Source: Hanleya hanleyi
Taxonomy: Eukaryota > Mollusca > Polyplacophora > Lepidopleurida > Hanleyidae
Direction: 5' to 3'
Length of the DNA: 64,000 nucleotides
Assembly: GCA_036873755.1 (NCBI GenBank)
Contig: JAVTVY010010452.1
Span: 372,001 to 436,000, forward strand
This document shows positions 55,765 through 64,000 of the stretch, in pieces. Made by a program: the position numbers and the translations under genes. Below the pieces are notes generated by a model. It made no database searches and was not told the origin of the DNA. It saw only the letters and a program-made list of their open reading frames with translations. Position 1 is the stretch's first letter. Each line of letters begins with the position of its first letter.

Positions 55765-55937
55765 AGGGAGCGTGTCAAAAGTTTTGACGTTCAAACTAAA
55801 AGAATGCGACAGAAAATGAACAGGTACTCGTTCTTTTTCTCCCAGCAAATGAACATTCGACCGTCAGAAAATGAACACTACCCCGTCAGAAAAATGAACG
55901 TCAGAAAAAGAATATTCTTTTTCGAACGTTCAAATTA
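55765..55937 (+). mobile_element. TGAACG-motif element, copy 1
   Basis: Begins AGGGAGCGTGTCAAAAGTTT (then TGACG) and continues with iterated GAAAATGAAC(G/A) phrases, TCAGAAAATGAACAC, AAAATGAACGTCAG. The same terminal 25 bp occurs inverted at 60665-60689. It encodes a 75-codon ORF only because of the repetition. Confidence 0.55.
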
Positions 55938-56185
55938 GTATGGCTTATTGATAGCTGTCAGAATTCGCTGAAGGGCTCACATTACGGCTATCGTGTCGAC
56001 TCTTATTAGAACGAAAAGAAAAAAAACAAAACACTCGAAAAGGCAGCACTTTTAAGACTTAACTGTATTTATTTTGCACTAGCTTTCGTAGGTATATAAC
56101 CCACTTCCTCTGAAGAAGTACTTTCGTTCTTTCAAAGCAATTATGGCAAAGATTCGACGTTTATCTACAGCAAATTCAACATGAA

Positions 56186-57530
56186 TTGCAGGCAAGCACC
56201 TAAAAGGTGCGTGGACCCCTCAGCCTGCTTTTTTTTTTAGTCAAGTAGGATCAGGGCTGCATCTAGAGCCAGTTTAGTTTCGGAAAACATATGGGCGCCC
56301 AAAACTCAAATGAAACAAAAAACGAAAGTGTTGTTTTTGTTCAATTTGAAAGGATTTCTGAAGGAAATACTCCCAGGAAAAGCTTCTGGGAGCCTCAATA
56401 TCGATCCGATTGCATAGCTGGGTATTGAATTTCATGTTAATAAACCTCTGTTTTGTGATTGATCACAGGCTCTTTGCGCCGAAATTCACTTAAAAAAATT
56501 GGACCCTCAATAATGAATTACGAAAAGGAACTGGGAGTATGGGATCGGAACCTGCAAAAAATCCCTGGATACCGTATATAACAGACTTCGGTTTCACGTG
56601 AGTGGTGTGCTGGGATTACAGCATGCAAGGAAGTGTAGCTTTATCAGTGGCAATTTATGCATTGCATAAGTGTGATAACAAGTAAACACACTTATTGACA
56701 CAGGCCCACCCTTATCATTATTTGGGGGGGGGGGGCATAAGCTCCAGGTATGCAAACTGGTTCAAAATTGCCCAGAGTCAGGCTAAAAATGGGCTCTCCT
56801 AATCACTCGTTTTACATAATTTCCGAGGTACAGTAACATGTTTGGTGAAAAAATGAAAAAAATTGAAGCATTATGTTGTACCAGTTAAATGTGTGGACAC
56901 AGATATGGTTCATGCAAAAGTTTTAGAATAAATCATATGATGTAGAATAGAATGATTTAATAGCAAAATTTAAGAAAAATGTTGTCCTTCATTCAATGAG
57001 AATCATGAATGGACCAGGCTTTCTTGTATCAGGGAACCTTCAAAATTCACAATGAAACATGCAACGAAGGGTTCCCAATGGGCATAGATGACAGTGCAAA
57101 AGCTAAGCCATCAACAAATTAAAACATAATTTTTTTTTAAAAATCATGAAATCATCATAGCCATCTGAAAATCTAATCATTTCATCAGTTAACATTTAGG
57201 AAGCTCTCACCAAAGTTTTGTCAGGCCTGACTTGATAGATCTGCAGATATTCAGCGGACAAGAACATGTTGACGGGCATGGATAACAGTGCAAAAGCTGA
57301 GCCATCAATAAATAATAATTTTTTTAAAAAAAAATCATGAAATCATCATAGCCATCTGAAAATCTAATCATTTCATCAGTCAACATTCAGGAAGCTCTCA
57401 CCAAAGTTTGGTCAGGCCCGACTTCATAGATCTGCAGATATTAAGCGGACAAGAAAATGTTGACGGACGGACGGACGGACGTACGTACATGGCAACGACA
57501 AGACCCCACAGCCCTATGGGCTGAGGGGTA
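56186..57530 (+). mobile_element. Element C: element-A-type ends, different interior
   Basis: The left end has hairpin GCACCTAAAAGGTGC (56196-56210) and GGACCCCTCAGCC. The right end has GACAAGACCCCACAGCC then CAGCCCTATGGGCTG (57509-57523) and AGGGGT, so the ends match element A while the interior differs. Near the right end two ~198-bp units (GGCATAGATGACAGTGCAAA / GGCATGGATAACAGTGCAAA, from about 57080 and 57277) precede a GGACGGACGGACGGACGTAC microsatellite. Confidence 0.7.
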
Positions 57531-57539
57531 ATAAATGTA

Positions 57540-60490
57540 TTTAATATAATAAAAGTGGATCTTTCGTGCATATTCTGGGGAATTATTACCGGGAATTATA
57601 GAACGAGCGACATATAGGAACTAACGGGCGTGTATTATTTTTTGGAAGAAAACGAGATGAACTATATAATATTAAACTTCGACAAAGAAATATCACCATA
57701 CTGATTTGGTTTTATTAAAAGTCCGATGCGACCAAATATCATAAAGAATGATACAATAATCGGGTGAACAAGTTGGTGAATTAAGCTCCTTAAAATGTTC
57801 GTAATTTGAAGAAATTTGATAACTTCGTTATGATATCAAACCACACATTATTATATTACGTATTTGTATGACATTTATATAACAAATTTGATAGATGGCA
57901 TTTGACGGATGTTGATCGCGAATGTTATTAACCTATTTGTCAACCGTATATGCTAAACCCCTAGCTGTCCCCTATTGTCCTGCTCTGTATTGATCGTGTG
58001 TGCACATGGACCGTCTGCACAGGAGGCCCAGAAAGGGGGAGAGCTCAAAGTCGGTTGCCGTTCCCGGGTATATCAAGTTGTAAGGTGTGTGCTTCATTGC
58101 ATCAGATTTCTTCATCGCTACAAATTCTTTTCGTATGGGAAAATAGTTATAGTCTCCAGGTCCAGATGGCTTTTTATGCGCACCAAATGACCACCCGGGA
58201 TTTACCTGGCAGGCCGTAACTGACACTGTCAACATTTGAAACCTCGGCATAATATTGTCGTTTCAATTTAATTTATTACACATCTTGCTATTCGTTATAT
58301 TTATTATTTGGTGTCAAAAATGAGCCATCTCGGAAAGCCCCTTGAACAGATGTACATATAACGTTGATTTTATTATCGTATTTTGATCAATAAAGCTCTG
58401 AAGAATCACATGATCGATAAGAAATCTTTAATAAAGCTCTGAAGAATCACATGATCGATAAGAAATCTGGACTATACAGTCTACATTTCTCAAGCATTAT
58501 TTGTTTGTGCATTAAAACATGAAGATCACAAACATATAGCATGTTCGAGAAAGATGCCGTATATTTATTATTATCATCATTAAAGTCCACTTTATATGAA
58601 ACATATGATCGAGGTGTTTACATCGCACAGCGTAATAGTATAACCCCTCAGAGCCCCTCAATTTCCAACTGAAAGCCAATCCTTGACAGGCCCTCCTTTG
58701 ATATTTAAATTGTCAATGGCTACATTGTTTTGAGTCCTGACTCCCCTCATCAGTGTAACAATCTGTGTTCACATTTACCTGGAGGTGTGGGATAGTTTTG
58801 CAAATGAAGTGTTTAGTTTATTTTTAGCATGACCAGCTGTGAAGTTCCTGTACAGCATATTTGTTTCAAGTCTTGCCACGCTTCACAGCTTGTCCTTCAG
58901 AGAAAACTACATGAAATGAAAGAATCCAAAGTCCAGATAGGGGTGTGCGGGATGGCTAGGTTACCAGCAGAGGGAATTACACTGTAGCAGTCCCTGTTAA
59001 ATCAAGATAGAAGGGTCCTATACTATAGGCTACAGAGGGAATCTGGACTGCATGAAATTTAGAGTGAAACAGGAGAGTCCACGTAAGATACAGGGAATGC
59101 AGAGATTTAGCCCAGGTCTGCAAGATGACGTATCCTTGTCACTCATAGTCATACAACACAAGCAGTAACTTGTTTTTTTCCAATTGCCATGTGCAACTTT
59201 ATTGAATCACGAGAAATCAGTCCAGAGTTCAACTTATTTCATTGCATATTTCCCAAATCAGAGCATTTGTTTTCCTGAAATGAAATGAATCATCACATTT
59301 GGCTTGTTTATCCAAACAAGTGGGAATTGTTATTGGGGGATGATTGTCGATCAAAATGGCATATTTTAAAAAATGATGACAAACAGGCCATTCTTGGTAG
59401 TCCTTAAATGTTACGGAACAGAATTAAAAATATATATTTTACCAAATTTTACCAAATTAGAAATGTTCTAAAAAGATTTTCATGAGACATAATAAATTGT
59501 AAATTGGCAAACAACATTATGTGTGTAAATTTTTAGCTGTGTGTGCTTTTTTGAAGATGACATCAATCTTTATTTTCAAGGTTTTTCAGAACAAACAAAC
59601 ATGATCTTCTCTTCCTTTGGCCCAGCTCCTGAAATCATATACATGAGAATCTTTTGGGTTGGGTGATGCCCATCATCGCGAGCCAGTGATCATTCGATAT
59701 GTTACGAACCCTCTGCGATGATTTAGGCATAACCTGGACTTGGGCAACGATGTCACGTGCAGCATGCAAGCTTCACTCAGACTAGAAATGACACTTATTC
59801 ATATGCAAATGAGATCGTGTGTAACAACATAGAACTGACTGCCTGGGGAATGAATACTTTGCCCCTTCTGAAGCCCAGATTCAACTCTGTGTGGGGATGC
59901 GCCATTCACCAGCAAGAGGCAATTGTAGGGGTTTCAAAATAACGTTGCAGTTTTACGGTTTTTTGTGTTAATTAATGTGTGGCCACTGTTCGTCCCGTAT
60001 ATAATTTTCACAACACCCTCATTCAAACTTGTTCTATCTTGGCTTTGAAGGTATCAACAGCGGATTTTGGATAGCCAGCGTAAACGACTTGTACCAAAAA
60101 AAGAAAAAGCCAACACACATATTTTCTTATAGAAACAAAGATCAATTAACAGTTCTCTATTTTACAACATTCAGTGATTTCAGATAATTTAAGATAATAT
60201 CTCCAGGTGGCGACAAAGCACTGAAGCCGTGACGGGGACAAGTAGGCCCCTAACAGAGAAACAATTCTATCATTGTCCTTCTATATATCATCCGTTTATT
60301 AAACAAAATCGCAGACATCGGACACACCATGCTAGGTTTTACAGAATGCACTGAATACATGTATATAAACAATGCAAAGCACATGGCAAGTTACAATAAA
60401 TTCTATAACAGAGGAAGGCCGCGCTGCAGGAAAGTAGATTTGACCCGGCGCATTTTATAATAGTAACATCGGAAGGCAGGTTTCTGTATG
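57540..60490. other. Intergenic, no gene recognised
   Basis: Mostly AT-rich unique sequence. 58389-58470 is a perfect 41-bp tandem duplication (AATAAAGCTCTGAAGAATCA...). ORFs at 57972-58250 and 59757-59942 have no recognised motif. Confidence 0.4.
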
Positions 60491-60499
60491 TTATTCATT

Positions 60500-60693
60500 T
60501 CTGCTCGCGAAAATGAACATGCGAAAACGAACGTGCAAAAATGAACGTCAGAGTGCATTCAAAAATGAATGTTCTAGTGTTCATTTTCTGACGCTGCTCT
60601 GTAAAATGAACGACCGGACACATGCGGAAATGAACGACCCCCTGTTCAAAAATGAACACGTTCGCGTCAAAACTTTTGACACACTCCCTTACT
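60500..60693 (-). mobile_element. TGAACG-motif element, copy 2 (inverted)
   Basis: Ends CGTCAAAACTTTTGACACAC TCCCT (60665-60689), the inverted counterpart of 55765-55789, and contains AAAATGAACG / CGTTCATTTT phrases throughout in both directions. Length is similar to copy 1. Confidence 0.55.
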
Positions 60694-60980
60694 GAGAGTA
60701 CCATGCCCTAGGACACTTCCATTCCTTCAACCTGGCAAATGCAAATCAGTGGCTCAATTGATCATTTTTGTCAGCTTCATGCATTTTTTACACAATTTTG
60801 AGGGGTTCAAAAATAGAACAAAAATTTCAACAGATTTTTTATCTCACTCGAGATGAAATCTATTTCCGGAGAAGATCAATTGTCAAGATATTTTGATTAA
60901 ATGGAGAGAAAATCCTTTTAATGATTTTCTCAGAAAAAAGGACATACATTTGGCAGGAAGAAATAGCTGCATACACATTT

Positions 60981-61970
60981 CAGGCCTGGGCAGGAAAGGC
61001 GAGCGATCGCTCCCGCTCTTCTCCACACACGCCCAAAACCTGTAAGGCGACCGATCAGTCGCTCGCCCAAAACATAAGATTGTCAAAAATTCAAAAATGC
61101 GACCGACGAATTCATGGGCCGTGCTCACTTGAAAATGAGCTGGCTTGGTGCCGGGGCTGATTGGTAACAGGAAGCGGAAATGAATTTCAGCAACACGCAT
61201 GTCTCGTAAAGGCAACGTTTGAAAACGGAAGCGGCGTTTCGTATGCTGTTGTCAACCAGATTTCCGTTTTTCTGACAGTTTGACGACAGAATTGAGCAGT
61301 TCGCGACATTGTCATGCCACACGGGAAGGGAAACAAAGTTGAATTAAAGACCTTCGAGAAGTGGGGATCAGCTATACAGGCGTATATTGGATACAAAACC
61401 GAATTAACAGATGGTCGGCAATATGTAAATTTCGTTTGGTGCAAACTGTGCGCTCGATACTACGACAAGCTCTGTGCTCATCCGAACCTTCGTGGTGCAG
61501 CAAAGGAAGGTTTGAAAAGCTACACCGTGGGGACGAATTCCGTGACCAAAAGCAATGCGCAAAGGCACCTGGACGGCAAAGCCCACCAGATCTCACTTCT
61601 CATACACTCTGGCCGGGAAGAGAATGCAGGTACCGTAGCAAAAAGGTTACCATACGGATACTATAGCTTGGTCATGGGAAGAGGAAGTAGCTACTGTTTT
61701 TTGTTAATTTAAGAAAATACAACAAGAACACCTAGCGATTTATCCTGGGGTAATAATAAAACAAAAATGTAATAATAAATATTGTAAACCTGATATCAGA
61801 TTGTTATTGTATTTTTTTTTTACCCACCGCTCTCCCAGATTCTACAAGGAGAGCTAATGCTCTCCCAAATCATTTTAGGCGAGCATTTTTAGAAGAGCAG
61901 TTAGCTCTCCCACTGTATTTTAGACGAGTGAAATGCAGCTCCCCCACCATTTTGCTCCCGCCCAGGCCTG
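60981..61970. mobile_element. Inverted-repeat unit (CAGGCCTGGGC) enclosing a zinc-finger-like exon
   Basis: CAGGCCTGGGCAGGA at 60981 and its inverted partner at 61956-61970 (TCCCGCCCAGGCCTG) form ~15-bp terminal inverted repeats with one mismatch. CATTT directly precedes the left end and follows the right end, a possible 5-bp direct repeat. Subterminal zones repeat GGCGAGC / GCTCGCC / GCTCTCCC. CAG ends suggest a hAT-like element, but hAT duplicates 8 bp and only five match, so the class is open. Confidence 0.5.
61314..61629 (+). CDS. Putative first exon, BED/C2H2-like zinc finger (partial)
   Basis: Starts MPHGKGNKVELKTFEKWG and includes FVWCKLCARYYDKL then a NAQRHLDGKAHQ tail, a CxxC...HxxxxxH arrangement like the zinc-binding N-terminal modules of hAT-derived and ZNF862/KIAA1586-type proteins. 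ATGCAG|GTACCG at 61629 is a plausible donor; the ORF continues to 61712 only as read-through. No downstream exon was found inside the window, and the surrounding inverted repeats suggest it belongs to, or was captured by, a transposon. Alternatives are a decayed transposase exon or a host gene exon. Confidence 0.5.
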
Positions 61971-62127
61971 CATTTGGAAATATGTGCAAGATAATATATG
62001 CTGTTATAAAGTTTTTTCTGGAAGGTTTGGTAACTACTGATGACAGAATTGCTAGACACATCATCTATTTAGGAAATATTTTAGTGCAAGGGCGAAGCCC
62101 AGGACCTAAAATTTATTAACCAACGAG

Positions 62128-62790
62128 CACAATTCGATAGGCTTGTGGTTGATCGCCCAAGAATGCTACATAGCAAATTTGAAATCTAGCTGCAACGGTT
62201 TAGCTTCATCATATGAACATCATATTTTTTGTGATGTTGCCATGGAAATGACAAATGATCACAATGAACCTAAATTCAACAGGCTTGTGGTTAGCCACCC
62301 AACAATCCAGTATATAGCAAATTTGAAGTACGTATCAAAAAGCAACAATTTGGTTTCTAATGCATTACATCGTCATGTAGACATTTTGCATAATGTTGCC
62401 AGAAACGAATGCAATATACCAAATTCAATAGGCCCGTTAGTTGACCACCCAACAATCCTGTATACCAGATTTAAAGTCTCTCAGAACAAAGGTTTGGCTT
62501 CCAGCATGTTATTCCATCATCATATAGATATTGTGGGTGATTAACCCCTTGGATTAACCCCAAAAATCATTGCAATGTACCCAAATTCAATAGGCTTGTG
62601 GTTGACCACCCAACGATCCTGAAAACAAAATTCGAAGTCTCTAGCTACAACAGTTTGGCTTCAGTTCTATCATTTTCCCACCATCATATGACATTTTGCA
62701 TGATCTTGCCATGGAAACCACAAAAATCATCACAATGGCCCCAAATTCAATAGGCTTGTGGTTAAGCACCCAAGAGCAATTTATCAGTAT
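62128..62790 (+). repeat. Five ~155-bp units (ATTCRATAGGCTTGTGGTTG type)
   Basis: Units start near 62133, 62276, 62429, 62586 and 62744 and contain CACCCAACAATCCTGTATAC, CAAATTTGAAGTCTCTAG and GTTTGGCTTC. The same unit closes the core of element A copy 1 (35268-35510), so this array derives from a related element whose hairpin ends are not visible here. Confidence 0.8.
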
Positions 62791-64000
62791 ACACATACAA
62801 CTTTTCCTAACAAATCTAAGCTCAAACTGTTTTGACATTCAAATGATTACTTTCTCAACTGCATCAAATTCCCAAAGTTCAATAAACCAATAACAAGAGT
62901 GCAGAATAAAAAGAACAAAGCCATACCTGAATCAGAACTCCACAATATTGAGGAGTAATACAGAAAGCAGACCCTTGTATCATAGTCTGGCAAGTTCATC
63001 ATCCTATTCTCATTGCCTTACCTTACCTCAACAAACAGCAGCAGCTGTGAAGGTTAGCATATTGTACAGCGTTTGATCTATAATTTGTAGCAAAACCGTA
63101 CACATCTCCATCATGTTGAATGTTTCAATGATAAATGATGTTATCTCCCATACTGGATCATCAGCCCGCAGGCACGAGCCTTTCACCATCCATGTCCGAG
63201 TTGTTCTACTACAGATATATTTATATAACAAAGAGGCAGACACATGTCACATCATCCATGAAACAGACTGATGTACAGATATCTGGACTGAAATACTTCA
63301 CAGATAGCATGGAGCCAGAATCAACCTACCACCTGTGTGTTCATCCCAAAACTAGAGTGGAGGTCAGCTGTAATTTTGCTCAGGACATTGTAAGACAACC
63401 CAGTCTCACTATTACCATTTTGTGAGGAGTCGGCGTCACATAACATCCAAACTTTTTTTCTCCCGCTTTATCGGTTTGGCTGGCAAGTGTTGCTTGAGAC
63501 TTAGCCTCCCATTGTAGGCAATCATTCCTTCATCAACACTCAGGTGTTTGGATAAAATCAAAATGTGATTTGAAATTCGGGAGTATACCATTCAGAAGTG
63601 GGCGAATTTTGTGAAGTCAATCGTTTTCCGACGTCCCTCTTGATGGTTCAGTCTCGCGGTCAGAGATGTGGAAATATCTGGTGACATCTTCGTACCTGTT
63701 GCACGTCAGGCCTCTGTTAATTAATCTTTAGCTTCTCATGACCCGCCCGCATGTTTTTTGTCGTAACAATAATTACGCATTGTTTTAATTATTTGGCATT
63801 TTTGCTGCAAAAAAAAAAAATCTGCAGAACAAGGCAGCGCGAAATAACGCCTGCCTACGTGCCGCCGGCAAGTGATTTTTTCCGTCGACAAGTTGCAAAA
63901 AATCTACCTGTCGCATGCGGCAAGTAGGATTTCACCTAACAAAAACGATAAAATGCGATCAATTTTCGTAAATACCTTTTAGAAGTCTAGATCTATCTGA
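62791..64000. other. Intergenic, no gene recognised
   Basis: No defensible exon. The 96-codon plus ORF at 63135-63425 has no recognised domain. 63840-63935 repeats GCCGGCAAGTGA / GCGGCAAGTAGG phrases that may be a dispersed repeat. Confidence 0.35.

Overview
The window is metazoan nuclear DNA, most likely from a mollusc. Intron-split coding sequence, a tRNA-derived SINE, a DIRS retrotransposon, a Penelope-like element and many interspersed elements with ~150-bp tandem cores ending in GACGGACA-type microsatellites all point that way. I cannot name the species. There are no bacterial features, no rRNA and no functional tRNA.

Host genes are sparse. The one clear gene lies on the minus strand at 7876-13918. 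It comprises the last four exons of an OTUD4/ALG13-like (OTU-Tudor family) protein, about 710 residues of Pro-rich C-terminal tail, with a probable PAM2 (poly(A)-binding protein binding) motif. Its last intron holds about 2.3 kb of a 31-bp satellite. A second, weaker candidate is a zinc-finger-like first exon at 61314-61629 (+), lying inside a transposon-like inverted-repeat unit.

The rest is dominated by repeats. 0.7-7.8 kb: minisatellites (~30 bp, 51 bp, degenerate ~50 bp), a MITE-like insertion and a decayed ~125-bp repeat. 13-20 kb: SINE tails and dispersed repeats. 21.3-25.4 kb: two arrays with ~155-160-bp units, one inside an element with hairpin ends. 26.0-32.4 kb: an apparently intact DIRS retrotransposon with gag, RT/RNase H and tyrosine recombinase ORFs joined by two TGATG stop-start overlaps, non-identical inverted terminal repeats and an internal complementary region. 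32.7-42.3 kb: a ~98-bp satellite broken up by a TTAA-flanked MITE, a hairpin-ended element and a second, frameshifted DIRS copy. 42.8-46.2 kb: a three-level nest (hairpin element A, then element B, then a permuted Penelope-like element with a hammerhead-like core). 46.2-50.3 kb: a TA-flanked Tc1/mariner-like non-autonomous element, another 31-bp satellite and a TTAA-flanked piggyBac-like element. 50-64 kb: sparse, with SINE tails, another hairpin element, a TGAACG-motif element in two orientations and a ~155-bp array.

The most rewarding items are the DIRS copy with paired TGATG junctions, the permuted Penelope-like element with a ribozyme-like core at its junction, and the element-B palindrome whose arm is an inverted copy of the flanking target DNA. 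All coordinates and alignments were read by eye; no database search was run.
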